From: Psychrobacter immobilis
GTDB lineage: Bacteria; Pseudomonadota; Gammaproteobacteria; Pseudomonadales; Moraxellaceae
Assembly: GCA_904846265.1 (NCBI GenBank)
Contig: CAJHAA010000001.1
Location: 186,001-250,000 of the forward strand
Direction: 5' to 3'
DNA length: 64,000 nucleotides
In this document: positions 29,186-37,818 of the stretch, piece after piece
Layout: each line of letters begins with the position of its first letter
How positions within the stretch are numbered: position 1 is the first letter of the stretch
The notes under the pieces: generated by a model
What the model was told of the DNA's origin: nothing
The model's database searches: none
Seen by the model: the letters and a program-made list of their open reading frames with translations, nothing else
Position numbers and translations under genes: made by a program

Positions 29186-29717
29186 ATCGGTCATCAATGT
29201 CGCTATCCTAGGGGCAGAGAGCACTGGTAAGACCACGCTATGTCGCGACTTGGCAGCGCATTTTGGCTGCCCTTGGGTACCAGAATATATGCGCACCTAT
29301 CTACAAGCGAAATGGGATAAGGAACACCTCACTTGCACTTGGGAGGATTTACTCCCTATTGCACAAGGTCAAATTGAGTTAGAAAATAAACTCGCTGAAC
29401 AAGCGGCTCAAAGCGATCACAACCATTATTTATTTTGTGACACCAGTTTATTTGAGCTAATGGTTTATTCTAATTGGTATTATGGTGATTGCCCTGATGC
29501 ACTTACCCAAGCGGCGTTAACGCATCATTATGACTTGATTTTATTAACCGAAGTTGATATCCCGTGGGTCGCCGATGACCTAAGAGATAGCCCACATCAG
29601 CGTGATGAAATCAGTGCTTATTTTGAAAGTCAGCTGACCCGTCACCAAAAGCCATTTCATCGCATAGGTGGTGATAGAGATGAGCGGGTACAACAAGTGC
29701 TCGAATGGCTTTCTTAA
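29136..29717 (+). CDS. NadR-type nicotinamide riboside kinase
   Basis: A 193-residue P-loop ATPase resembling the C-terminal ribosylnicotinamide kinase domain of NadR. Walker A GAESTGKT is at residues 26-33, followed by VPEYMRTYL and the DTSLFELMVYSNWYYG and DLRDSPHQRD stretches typical of the family. The NadR helix-turn-helix and NMN adenylyltransferase domains are absent, so it should only phosphorylate nicotinamide riboside to NMN. It overlaps pnuC by 50 bases in another frame, so uptake and phosphorylation are translationally linked. Confidence 0.88.
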   Translation: MNGNDVTACNLKQHTPKSVINVAILGAESTGKTTLCRDLAAHFGCPWVPEYMRTYLQAKWDKEHLTCTWEDLLPIAQGQIELENKLAEQAAQSDHNHYLFCDTSLFELMVYSNWYYGDCPDALTQAALTHHYDLILLTEVDIPWVADDLRDSPHQRDEISAYFESQLTRHQKPFHRIGGDRDERVQQVLEWLS

Positions 29718-29779
29718 ACCCATCCTATACCACGTTATCAGTAAATGACCTACAACCTTACCTTTAAGAGCATTAAGAG

Positions 29780-30310
29780 ATGTCCATGCTAAAAAACATT
29801 GAACGATACCTAGAAAAAACCATCTTTAACAGCCGCTGGATATTGGCGCCTTTTTATTTAGGGCTAGTCTTAGGGATTATTTTATTATTTATAAAATTCA
29901 TTCAAAAAACAGTCATGATGTTCAATACTGTATTTAGCGCTTCTGTATCAGATGTCATTGTTAATATATTAGTGTTGGTCGACCTCTCTTTAGTAGCCAG
30001 TTTATTATTAATTATCATATTTAGTGGCTATGAAATATTTGTCTCAAAAATTGACACTGGTGATCACGTTGATCGACCTAGTTGGATGGGCAAAGTAGAT
30101 TTTTCTGGTCTAAAACTAAAAGTCATCGGTGCCATCGTCGCTATTTCTGCGATTGATCTATTAAAATCGTTTATGGATATTCCTAATGAATTGAGTGAGG
30201 GTGAAGCGGATAAACTCATGTGGAAAGTCATCATTCATATGACTTTCGTGTTGTCTGGTTTATTATTTGCTATTATGGATAAAGTGGTTGGTGATACTAA
30301 AAAACACTGA
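29780..30310 (+). CDS. YqhA/UPF0114 family inner-membrane protein
   Basis: A 176-residue membrane protein of the TIGR00645/YqhA family, function unknown. The opening KNIERYLEKTIFNSRWILAPFYLGLVLGI is characteristic. About four hydrophobic segments follow, with the conserved SGYEIFVSKID between them. The start is ATG at 29780 or at 29786; both have AAGAG upstream at workable spacing. It is 62 bases after the kinase gene and may be co-transcribed with it, but no functional link is evident. Confidence 0.87.
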   Translation: MSMLKNIERYLEKTIFNSRWILAPFYLGLVLGIILLFIKFIQKTVMMFNTVFSASVSDVIVNILVLVDLSLVASLLLIIIFSGYEIFVSKIDTGDHVDRPSWMGKVDFSGLKLKVIGAIVAISAIDLLKSFMDIPNELSEGEADKLMWKVIIHMTFVLSGLLFAIMDKVVGDTKKH

Positions 30311-30487
30311 TGCCAGAAAACACTAGTATCAAAAAATACTGGTATCAGAAAATACTAAGGCTTATTTTTCCACACACTCTCCATCGTTCTTACATATTTT
30401 TTCTTCACCTCTCCTCTATGATCTTCTTTGAACCTACTGACTGTTATATGCACAGTTTTGGACTAAAGATTCATATGAGGAGCTTTC

Positions 30488-32080
30488 ATGCAAAAAACAC
30501 TATTGACTAAATTGTCCATCATCGCCGGGCTTTGTATTATTTTTGCCATCGGTCTCGGTATGATTGGCTCAGTCATCTACGAACGACAAAATTATGCCGC
30601 GTCGGTGGTTAAAGAAATTGCCCAGCAGCACGTCAATCCGCAAGAAGTCATCACCCCATTTATCATCATCCCTACCACAATTACGCCTGAATGTCAGATT
30701 ACAGCACCTGGAACAACCAGTAAATGTGCACCATCCTACTCAAAAAATGAAATTATCTTTGCCAGTCAGACCCAAGCCATACAAGATCTTGAAGTCAGCA
30801 CTGATACCTACAAACGTGGCATCTATCATGCGACCAGTTATGATGGTGCGTTGACATTTGACCAGCGCTATACATTTGATCAAGCCATCAGCAGCTTATA
30901 TGACACTACGAGCAAAACTAGTGACGCACAAGTCTCCATCAACACACCCACCAATAAAAACAACACCCAGCCCGAAAAAGCCATCATCCACTGGAACGCA
31001 GCAAAATTGATTATTCCAGTATCAGATCTGCGCGGCGTGGCGACGCTACCAACGGTGACCATTGATAAAAAACCGATAAAAGCGACCTACCCTCAGACAG
31101 CGCTGCTGAAAAATCTAACCTATGTAGAAGTAGCTATTCCGCAAAATATATTACAGCATTCAGTAAAAAATATAACGAGCCAACAGAATAGCAATAACGC
31201 CCTTGCTACGAACGGTGCTAGCGAGTCATTAACCAGTACAGAAATCGTCACTGATTTACCGTTAGCTGGTATTAGCAATGTAAACACTGTGCCGACTGGA
31301 CAAAACTTTAACTTAACGATGCGCAGTAATTGGCATGCACCAAACTTTATTGGTAAGGCGCTCCCCAATGCCAAAAAACTTACCGCTAAAGGTTTTGAAG
31401 CCAGTTGGCAAAATCAGTATTTAACAATAGCCAACAATCAAGATTTGTCGCAGTGTATCAGCAGCGCTAACAACCGATGTGTCGTCACCAGTCAAGCCAC
31501 TCTCGATAATAATAGCCAGTCAATGGCTTCTGGTGATGCGCTTATAGCAATGGAAGGCGCTGTTACAGCAGAAGCTACTGCCATACCTGATAGCTATCGA
31601 AACGTGCGCCTGAACAGCTTTGGTGTAAGTTTTGCTGAGCCTAATGATGTATATTTACAAACTGAAAGAACGATGAAATATGCCTTATTATTAATCTTAG
31701 TATCATTCGGCACTTTCTTCTTATTTGAAGTGATCAAATCCAGTCGTATTCACCCTATTCAATATCTGTTGGTCGGTTGTGCGCTGTTTGTGTTTTATGT
31801 CTTACTATTACCACTTGCGGAGCAAATTGTCTTTTGGAAGGCGTATGCCATTGCTGCTATCGCCTGTGTTGGACTCATTGGGTGGTATGCTTATTATGTA
31901 CTGGGCGGCGTCAAGCGAGCGGCGATTTTTACTGTCACACTGGCAGGATTGTATGCGGCGTTTTTCGGCATATTAACCACCGAAGATATGAATTTATTGC
32001 TTGGTGCTGTCTTCTGTTTTGTGCTACTCGCTTGCGTGATGGTCATGACCCGTAAAATTGATTGGTATAAAATTGCCTAA
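30488..32080 (+). CDS. creD: CreD-like inner-membrane protein
   Basis: A 530-residue protein of the CreD/CbrC family (inner-membrane, linked to envelope integrity and colicin E2 tolerance in E. coli). It has one N-terminal membrane helix (about residues 10-30), a large periplasmic beta-rich region, and several C-terminal helices from about residue 395 (MKYALLLILVSFGTFFLFEVIKSSRIHPIQYLLVG, a family hallmark). It is longer than E. coli CreD (450), with Asn/Thr/Ser-rich inserts around residues 145-160 and 225-245. The creABC partners are not adjacent. A good ribosome binding site (AGGAGC) precedes the ATG. Confidence 0.9.
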   Translation: MQKTLLTKLSIIAGLCIIFAIGLGMIGSVIYERQNYAASVVKEIAQQHVNPQEVITPFIIIPTTITPECQITAPGTTSKCAPSYSKNEIIFASQTQAIQDLEVSTDTYKRGIYHATSYDGALTFDQRYTFDQAISSLYDTTSKTSDAQVSINTPTNKNNTQPEKAIIHWNAAKLIIPVSDLRGVATLPTVTIDKKPIKATYPQTALLKNLTYVEVAIPQNILQHSVKNITSQQNSNNALATNGASESLTSTEIVTDLPLAGISNVNTVPTGQNFNLTMRSNWHAPNFIGKALPNAKKLTAKGFEASWQNQYLTIANNQDLSQCISSANNRCVVTSQATLDNNSQSMASGDALIAMEGAVTAEATAIPDSYRNVRLNSFGVSFAEPNDVYLQTERTMKYALLLILVSFGTFFLFEVIKSSRIHPIQYLLVGCALFVFYVLLLPLAEQIVFWKAYAIAAIACVGLIGWYAYYVLGGVKRAAIFTVTLAGLYAAFFGILTTEDMNLLLGAVFCFVLLACVMVMTRKIDWYKIA

Positions 32081-32118
32081 CTCAGATAGAGCATGTTAAA
32101 AGCGTTTAGTCTAGGGCT

Positions 32119-32166
32119 GTCTTACGTTGGTATAGTTGGCTATTATTAAGCCTGCCAACATAAGAC
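32119..32166. other. Structured inverted repeat in the creD/DUF421 convergent spacer
   Basis: GTCTTA-C-GTTGG pairs with CCAAC-A-TAAGAC (one mismatch) around an inner GGC/GCC stem. It lacks a T-run, so a terminator role is uncertain. Confidence 0.4.
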
Positions 32167-32215
32167 CGCTCGATCTACTCATAGATAATTCATATATCCA
32201 TCATCTCATTTATTA

Positions 32216-32899
32216 TCATCTAATGATCTCACTATTCAAGGCCTTCGCCCAGTCTCGACATCCATTCTCACAGCGTTCACAGAGCTGATTGGGGTCAAAT
32301 ATATGATCGACATAGCCGCAATGCATACATGCGTAATATGTTTCTGACTCTATCTCTTCGACAGGTTGATACTGCTTAGGGAAAAGCGGCATACCATAGC
32401 CAGTGTTTTCAGGCGGATATAACAATATACTAAAATTACCGTCTGTCTCTAGCAGGCCTGTACGCACTTGACCCAAATGCTCGACCCCTTGTTGGCGCAT
32501 TTCAGTAAAAAACTCATCATGAGACATTTTACCCTTTTTAATCTTATCGAGTACCAGCATTCCGTCTTCTACAATATAGAGCGACTTCCCTTCTAATAAA
32601 TCTTCAAAAGGTTGGAATTCCATCATAATCCACGTACACAATCGATAAAGCAGGATAACGGCGCTCATGACCAGCACCGCCTGAATAATCGGCAAATCCT
32701 CGTTAAACATAGTGTCACCTGCGATAGAACCCAATGATAAAATAATGGTCAACTCAAAGATTGACAGCTGACGGACGCCGCGTTTGCCCGTCAAACGCAA
32801 AAACGAAATAATCAGTACAAACATGACGCTGACACGCACCAATATCTCAAGCGCAAATGCCCAAGTGGTGTCATGAATAAAGATACTTGCCCAATCCAT
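32216..32899 (-). CDS. DUF421/YetF-family membrane protein with C-terminal Cys4 motif
   Basis: A 227-residue protein. The N-terminal half has three hydrophobic helices typical of DUF421 (LVRVSVMFVLIISFLRLTGKRGVRQLSIFELTIILSLGS, with the conserved GKRG...L...FELT). The conserved cytoplasmic domain follows (LEGKSLYIVEDGMLVLDKIKKGKMSHDEFFTEMRQQG). Residues 191-214 add CxxCGY...CxxC (Cys191, 194, 207, 210, plus Cys214), a rubredoxin- or zinc-ribbon-like tail not part of the core family. Function unknown; homologues in Bacillus influence germination and envelope traits. Divergent from the EamA gene. Confidence 0.85.
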   Translation of the reverse strand: MDWASIFIHDTTWAFALEILVRVSVMFVLIISFLRLTGKRGVRQLSIFELTIILSLGSIAGDTMFNEDLPIIQAVLVMSAVILLYRLCTWIMMEFQPFEDLLEGKSLYIVEDGMLVLDKIKKGKMSHDEFFTEMRQQGVEHLGQVRTGLLETDGNFSILLYPPENTGYGMPLFPKQYQPVEEIESETYYACMHCGYVDHIFDPNQLCERCENGCRDWAKALNSEIIR

Positions 32900-33231
32900 A
32901 TTACTTTTTCCTATCTATTGTTTTTATTTAATTTACGACAATTCATTTAAGCAATCGTTCTGAGTATGCGCTTGACCCACATCACATCACTTTTGTAGTC
33001 AGCCTTTATTGTTAATTCAACTATCATCAGTCCAATTTAAAAAATACTTTTGCCTGCGAGTGCAATAAAATATGATCTGTTGTGAGAAATCTCCCAATTG
33101 ACAACTAGCAACGGGGTTTTCGCACTTCAGCCAGTATTTCTGCTGGTAAAAAATCGGTTACAACAACATCCCTAAAAGTCGAATTTGCCTATTTTATTTA
33201 AAAACCAACTTCTTTATTGTAGGAATTATTT
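32900..33231. other. Divergent spacer between the DUF421 and EamA genes
   Basis: 332 bases with no gene. It must hold both promoters, but no box stands out. An AGGA ribosome binding site for the EamA TTG start is at 33221-33224. Confidence 0.5.
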
Positions 33232-34152
33232 TTGAAAGCCACCTTGTACACCGTTATTGCATTAATCGCCTTTGCTGCAAACTCTCTCTTTTGCCGTATG
33301 GCGTTAGCAGAGGGTCATATAGATGCTTGGAGCTTTACCATTTTGCGCCTGCTGAGCGCTGCTGTCTGCCTAGGTATTATCATGACCATTCATGCTTATC
33401 GGTTACGACAGCACGCGCGAGAGTCTGACAGTATTGCTCACGCTGCTATTTTAAGTGACAAAGGCAGCTGGTTAAGTAGCGTGAGCTTAGTGATTTATGC
33501 GCTATGCTTTTCGATTGCTTATGTAGAGTTGGATACTGGTACAGGAGCGCTGATTCTATTTTCAGCGGTTCAGCTGACGATGATTGGTTGGGGCATCTAT
33601 AAGAAAGAGCAATTGAGCGGCTTACAATGGCTGGCATTTATCGTAGCGGTAGCAGGGTTTGTCTATTTGATGCTACCGTCAGCAGCGGTGCCTTCGTTAT
33701 TAGCGGCGGTGCTTATGGCAATCAGTGGTGCTGCTTGGGGTATATATAGCATACGCGGCAAATCATGCGTGTCACCGCTGCGAGCCACAGGTTTTAATTT
33801 CATTCGGAGTCTGATAGCAGCGCCCATACTGTTAGTGATAAGCATGACTTATCTAGAAAATATAGGCTTGGAAAACATCAATCTAGGTGATATTACTATC
33901 AAAGGAGTACTTTTGGCCTGTGCATCAGGAGCGATCGCATCTGGTATGGGCTACAGTATCTGGTATATGGCCATGCCTTTGTTAAAAAACACTCAAGCAG
34001 CAGTTGTACAATTGTGTGTACCTATACTGGCTGCGATATTAGGCGTGGTGTTTTTATCTGAGCAATTGACCATGCCATTCGTTATAGCAAGCTCAGTTAT
34101 CTTGGGTGCAGTACTGGTATTTATTTTAAATAGAGAAAAAGCCCCTTCGTGA
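33232..34152 (+). CDS. EamA/DMT-superfamily transporter
   Basis: A 306-residue ten-helix permease made of two EamA repeats (starting ALIAFAANSLFCRMALAEGHIDAWSFTILR and AVLMAISGAAWGIYSIRGK). It is likely an exporter of metabolites; the substrate cannot be told from sequence. The start is a TTG at 33232: AGGA sits 7 bases upstream, and the first membrane helix begins immediately after it, while the next ATG would cut that helix. AGY-type family features (ASGAIASGMGYSIWYMAMPLLKNTQAAVVQLCVPILAAILGV) are clear near the C-terminus. Confidence 0.9.
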   Translation: MKATLYTVIALIAFAANSLFCRMALAEGHIDAWSFTILRLLSAAVCLGIIMTIHAYRLRQHARESDSIAHAAILSDKGSWLSSVSLVIYALCFSIAYVELDTGTGALILFSAVQLTMIGWGIYKKEQLSGLQWLAFIVAVAGFVYLMLPSAAVPSLLAAVLMAISGAAWGIYSIRGKSCVSPLRATGFNFIRSLIAAPILLVISMTYLENIGLENINLGDITIKGVLLACASGAIASGMGYSIWYMAMPLLKNTQAAVVQLCVPILAAILGVVFLSEQLTMPFVIASSVILGAVLVFILNREKAPS

Positions 34153-34250
34153 AATATCCTCATTCGTTATTCAAAATTAATAGGCTAATAAAGACTAAAA
34201 TGCTTAGTGATAAAAAAGATAGATAAGATTACTACCATAGCCCTCAAACA

Positions 34251-34285
34251 CAACATGAAGTTACATTCTCTACGGTATCATGTTG
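34251..34285 (+). promoter_or_regulatory. Inverted repeat upstream of the MliC-like gene
   Basis: CAACATGA (34251-34258) and TCATGTTG (34278-34285) are perfect eight-base arms. TGAAGTTAC and TGAAGTAAC also recur here as direct repeats (34256, 34288). It could be an operator or a leader hairpin for the downstream lipoprotein gene. Confidence 0.35.
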
Positions 34286-34329
34286 CTTGAAGTAACAACC
34301 TACTTTTACCGATACTTTTGAGGCATATT

Positions 34330-34701
34330 ATGAAAAAATTATTAGCTGTAGCACCTTTTGCTCTATTATTGTCTGCCTGCGCCACTAATGCACCAACTAC
34401 TACGACCCCAGAGACCAATACTCAGCCAGTAGTCCAATCATTCACTTGTGAAGACAACGGTCAACTCACTGCTGCTTACACTGCCAATGGTCAAACTGCT
34501 AACCTAAACGTGACCTTGCCTAAAGTTGGCTTAACCAACGCAAAAATCACTATGGAGCAAGCGGTATCAGGTTCTGGCGCTCGTTATGTGAATAATGTTA
34601 ACCCTAAAACCACTTACGATTGGCACACCAAAGCGGATTACGGCATCATGACCATCACATCAGACAATGGTCAACAATACCAAGTGAACTGCCAACTATA
34701 A
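34330..34701 (+). CDS. MliC/PliC-like lysozyme-inhibitor lipoprotein
   Basis: A 123-residue lipoprotein: a short signal ending in lipobox LLSAC (Cys at residue 17), a Thr/Pro-rich spacer, then a domain with FTCEDNGQLTAAYTANG, VSGSGARYVNN and a final NCQL Cys. The SGSGARY stretch plus the paired Cys matches the MliC family, periplasmic inhibitors of c-type lysozyme. Family assignment is by motif only. The start is the ATG at 34330: TTGAGG at 34318-34323 is its ribosome binding site, and an in-frame TTG inside that site is not the start. Confidence 0.78.
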   Translation: MKKLLAVAPFALLLSACATNAPTTTTPETNTQPVVQSFTCEDNGQLTAAYTANGQTANLNVTLPKVGLTNAKITMEQAVSGSGARYVNNVNPKTTYDWHTKADYGIMTITSDNGQQYQVNCQL

Positions 34702-34780
34702 TAACCCTAGAAACAAGCATAAATAATACGTGATGGTTATTTGAATAAAACCCATGTTTCTATTCAAATCTATTAAAACG

Positions 34781-34814
34781 AAAGAGCCAATAGGCAAACT
34801 ACTGGCTCTTTTTT
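34781..34814 (+). terminator. Terminator of the MliC-like gene
   Basis: AAAGAGCCA/TGGCTCTTT stem with T6 after it. It lies 80 bases after the stop. Confidence 0.82.
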
Positions 34815-34873
34815 GTGCTTAACTTTTTATGCTTGATAATTCAATCTTAATGATCAACATTGAATCACTCAAT

Positions 34874-34920
34874 AAAAAACTGCCTGAATACTTTATGTAC
34901 CCAAGCAGTTGAAAGTCATG
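34874..34920 (-). terminator. ohr terminator
   Basis: AACTGC/GCAGTT stem (extended past one mismatch by TG/CA), followed on the minus strand by T6 at 34879-34874. Confidence 0.65.
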
Positions 34921-34993
34921 TCGTTTTTATATTTGTTTATAGTTATTAGAACAGCTGTTGAATCAGTCGTTAGGTGTTAACTACGGCGGACCG

Positions 34994-35407
34994 TTAAACC
35001 ACGGTCACATGCAAACGTGCATCGACATTACCGCGAGTAGCATTAGAGTATGGGCAAACTTGATGAGCTGTTTCGACCAGTGTTTGCGCTTGAGCGTCAT
35101 CAATGCCCGACACTTCAACATACAAATCTATATCTAGGTTATATCTACCATCGGCTTTCATACCAATACCCACTTGGGTCGAGGTTTTTGAGGCAGTGAT
35201 TGGCAGTTTCATTTGCTGGGCGGTCAGATTTAAAGCACTATCAAAACAAGCCGCATAACCCATTGCAAAAAGCTGCTCTGGATTGACACCTTCCTTTTCT
35301 GTTTCTTGAAAAGAGACCAGATCAAAAGCTAGCGAACCATCGTCAAGACCTGTATGACCAGAACGACCACCCGTTGCCGTTGCTCGCGTTTTATAGAAAA
35401 TTTTCAT
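34994..35407 (-). CDS. ohr: Organic hydroperoxide resistance protein (Ohr/OsmC family)
   Basis: A 137-residue thiol peroxidase that reduces organic hydroperoxides. The Ohr pattern is clear: KIFYKTRATATGGRSGHTGLDDG at the start, the peroxidatic Cys in FAMGYAACFDSAL and the resolving Cys in VCPYSNATRGNVDARLHV at the C-terminus. The start is the ATG at 35407: AAGGA lies upstream at good spacing and this gives the usual length of about 140 residues. Longer frames begin at an unlikely TTG (35464). It is divergent from an AraC-type regulator rather than from the usual OhrR. Confidence 0.93.
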   Translation of the reverse strand: MKIFYKTRATATGGRSGHTGLDDGSLAFDLVSFQETEKEGVNPEQLFAMGYAACFDSALNLTAQQMKLPITASKTSTQVGIGMKADGRYNLDIDLYVEVSGIDDAQAQTLVETAHQVCPYSNATRGNVDARLHVTVV

Positions 35408-35592
35408 CATATATTCCTTATGGATTGGCATGTTATTGGTATTGGGCAATACGCTGCAAATCAATCTTACTGCGTTTTGGTGCCATCATTATAAAAGTGA
35501 ACACGCTAATCTGGTAGAGCATTACTCCAGCATCCTTGCCTATTCCTATAAATATTTATATCATTAGGCAAATTATAAAGTAAGTAGAAATC

Positions 35593-36450
35593 ATGAAAAC
35601 AAAAACGGTTGAGCAGCTACTTAGTATATTACCCAAAAACCAAACCATCGAATCAGACATTTCAGGCTTGTTTTTTTATTGTGCCGACAGACCAAGAAAG
35701 ACGGTCAGCTATATCCAAGAACCTAGTATATGTATCGTCTTACAAGGCACGCGTGAAATTTACTTAGGTACAGATTGCCAGAAATTTGATGACAGCAGTC
35801 TGATGTTCTGCCCTGTAAATATTCCTATAAGCATGCATATCAAACACGCCACTGTAGAGAAGCCTGTCATCGTATTGTCTATGAAATTAAATTTGGCGCT
35901 CATTCGTGAGGTCATGGCGCAAATACCCCCTCAGAAAAATGCCGATTATGAGCATCAAGGTATAAAATGGCCATTAGAAGACACCATATTAACCGCATTC
36001 GAACGGCTGATAGACTTGCTTAATTATCCAAGTGACATAGAGTTTTTATCACCTTTAATCCAGCAAGAGATTTATTATCGGCTACTCTCAGCACAGCAAG
36101 GTCACAAGCTTCGGCAACTGGTGGTTAATGGCAGTCACACCCACCGTATAGCCCAAGCTACCGATTGGCTAAAAGCGCATTTAGAAGAGCCCGTCATCAT
36201 AGAAGATTTGGCCAGTCGATGCGGTATGAGTGTTTCGGGATTTCATCAACATTTTAAAGAAATCACTCAACTAAGCCCGCTTCAATATCAAAAAAGCCTA
36301 CGATTGATGAAAGCGCGGCAGCTGATTCAACTCGGCGAGGCACAAGTATCGCAAATCGCCATGCAAGTAGGCTATGAAAGTCCCAGCCAATTTAGCCGTG
36401 AATATAAGCGGTTATTTGGAGTAAATCCAAGCAGTGAGTTAAATGTCTAA
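35593..36450 (+). CDS. AraC-family transcriptional regulator (AraC_N type)
   Basis: A 285-residue regulator. Residues about 15-170 match the AraC_N domain (ISGLFFYCADRPRKTVSYIQEPSICIVLQGTREIYLG). The C-terminal 100 residues hold two helix-turn-helix units (VIIEDLASRCGMSVSGFHQHFKEITQLSPLQYQKSLRL and VSQIAMQVGYESPSQFSREYKRLFG). This family often controls a divergent oxidoreductase gene. Here the divergent neighbour is ohr, 185 bases away, so regulation of ohr is a plausible but unproven inference. Confidence 0.92.
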   Translation: MKTKTVEQLLSILPKNQTIESDISGLFFYCADRPRKTVSYIQEPSICIVLQGTREIYLGTDCQKFDDSSLMFCPVNIPISMHIKHATVEKPVIVLSMKLNLALIREVMAQIPPQKNADYEHQGIKWPLEDTILTAFERLIDLLNYPSDIEFLSPLIQQEIYYRLLSAQQGHKLRQLVVNGSHTHRIAQATDWLKAHLEEPVIIEDLASRCGMSVSGFHQHFKEITQLSPLQYQKSLRLMKARQLIQLGEAQVSQIAMQVGYESPSQFSREYKRLFGVNPSSELNV

Positions 36451-36630
36451 CATGATGCTTCTACCATAATGCCCCTACTATAATGGTTTCTGACTAAAGC
36501 AATTCCTCTGCGCCTTGACAGCTTCATAAGCAACTGCGTACACAATGTAATTATCTGTTTAGCAGATTCCTACACCCTCCCTCTTTCCATCCGAACAAAC
36601 GACGAAATATCTTACTCAAGAAAAAAACAG

Positions 36631-36660
36631 TTGACTTGATCTATATATTCATATTATAAC
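36631..36660 (+). promoter_or_regulatory. Promoter of the 109-residue membrane protein gene
   Basis: TTGACT, 18-base spacer, TATAAC: a good sigma-70 type promoter. It lies in a strongly AT-rich tract with the direct repeat TATATATTCATA, about 82 bases before the ATG. Confidence 0.5.
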
Positions 36661-36742
36661 ATATATTATATATTCATAATTTTGCAACTATTATAATAAT
36701 TTTTCTACGTGTGATCGTCAGAATATTTCGGGAGGCACTAAT

Positions 36743-37072
36743 ATGATTCGTTTAAGCTATACTCTCAAATGCTGGGCATTGGGTGTCACTTATTTTTTGG
36801 TGTTTTATTTTATGGTGGTCATGAGCGACCCTGGTTTTAGCAAGTATATTTATATGCTGGCACTAAGCACCTTGTTATTCCCCGTAGCTAAGCGTTCAGT
36901 CGATGTTATGACGGACTTTTTTACACCAAACACGGTATTATTTAATGGATTATTGCCCTCATTATTGATCAACGTGGTGATTTGGATACTCACGCCATTT
37001 ATTGTAGCACTGACCGTTATAGCATTCGTGCTTTATAGTATGGGTGTGCTGACAGAAAAGATCAGTCACTAA
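36743..37072 (+). CDS. Small membrane protein of unknown function
   Basis: A 109-residue protein with three or four hydrophobic segments (about residues 10-30, 35-50, 68-100). No family recognised. The gene is real by signals: GGAGG seven bases before the ATG, a good upstream promoter and a hairpin downstream. Its charge pattern (few charges, short loops) suggests an inner-membrane protein. Confidence 0.7.
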   Translation: MIRLSYTLKCWALGVTYFLVFYFMVVMSDPGFSKYIYMLALSTLLFPVAKRSVDVMTDFFTPNTVLFNGLLPSLLINVVIWILTPFIVALTVIAFVLYSMGVLTEKISH

Positions 37073-37176
37073 TTTTACTCAGGTGCTAAATTTTAGAGCA
37101 AAGGTCATATGACGCCACCTTCGCTTTTTTGTTTCATAAAAGATTTATCCATCGCAAAAAAACAATGACACTCAAA

Positions 37177-37214
37177 AAAAAGGCTGAGTTAGCAATTGCT
37201 AATCCAGACTTTTT
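37177..37214. terminator. Terminator between the 109-residue gene and the lipoprotein gene
   Basis: A long imperfect hairpin: AAAAAG, CTG and TTAGC pair with GCTAA, CAG and CTTTTT around AATT. It lies between convergent genes and could act on both. Confidence 0.7.
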
Positions 37215-37284
37215 ATCGATAGTGAGTGAGGGTTAATTACTTAAAATCAGTAGGATATCCATACGATAACCTACTCTATCAAAG

Positions 37285-37653
37285 CTACGAGCAAATTTCA
37301 CGAATAGTTATTTGATTTTGATATTTGCCTAGAGGCCCGTATTGACCGATGGGGCTAATGTTACCAATGACGCAAGTTTCGAAATATTTGTAATAACCTT
37401 TTTGATTGAGACTTTTTGAATCTTTAATTAATAATTGCTTTGGGTCTGACACATAGTAAATAATGTTATCAGAAACGAACTCATGAATCTCAAAGCTTCT
37501 TTTAAAACTGCCGCGTAACTGCACTTCTTTTTCTACGCTTGTTGGCGCGAATACCTTCACATTTTCATTATTACTGGCTTGTGTCTCATCACAGCCCGTA
37601 CTCATAAATATAGTTGATGCAAATCCTAATATTATCAATCTACCTTTAATCAT
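37285..37653 (-). CDS. Predicted small lipoprotein
   Basis: A 122-residue protein with a lipoprotein signal (lipobox FMSTGC, Cys at residue 21), an Asn-rich linker, and a compact beta-rich domain with two further Cys (FETCVIGNIS and the penultimate residue ICS) that could form a disulfide. AGGAT precedes the ATG. I recognise no family. It sits downstream of hrpA's end on the same strand but is separated by spacer and is probably its own unit. Confidence 0.68.
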   Translation of the reverse strand: MIKGRLIILGFASTIFMSTGCDETQASNNENVKVFAPTSVEKEVQLRGSFKRSFEIHEFVSDNIIYYVSDPKQLLIKDSKSLNQKGYYKYFETCVIGNISPIGQYGPLGKYQNQITIREICS

Positions 37654-37818
37654 TATTTTTTATCCTGCTCAAAAACCTACATCAATATATTAAGTAACGA
37701 CCAAAAAACTCTGGTATAAAAAATAATAGCTCTTTGATTTAATCAAATATTATCGACTAAATAAAAGAGCTATACAAGACAATTGTCAATTAGCAAGTTT
37801 TAAAACTCAAATCGATCC

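Noticed and set aside
30310-30510. 66-codon plus-strand frame between the YqhA and CreD genes
   Set aside because: It overlaps the CreD start and its ribosome binding site, and its composition is not gene-like, although its ATG overlaps the preceding stop codon.
36601-36742. AT-rich tract before the 109-residue gene considered as a replication origin or mobile-element end
   Set aside because: Only a promoter and a short direct repeat are visible; no DnaA boxes cluster or terminal inverted repeats.
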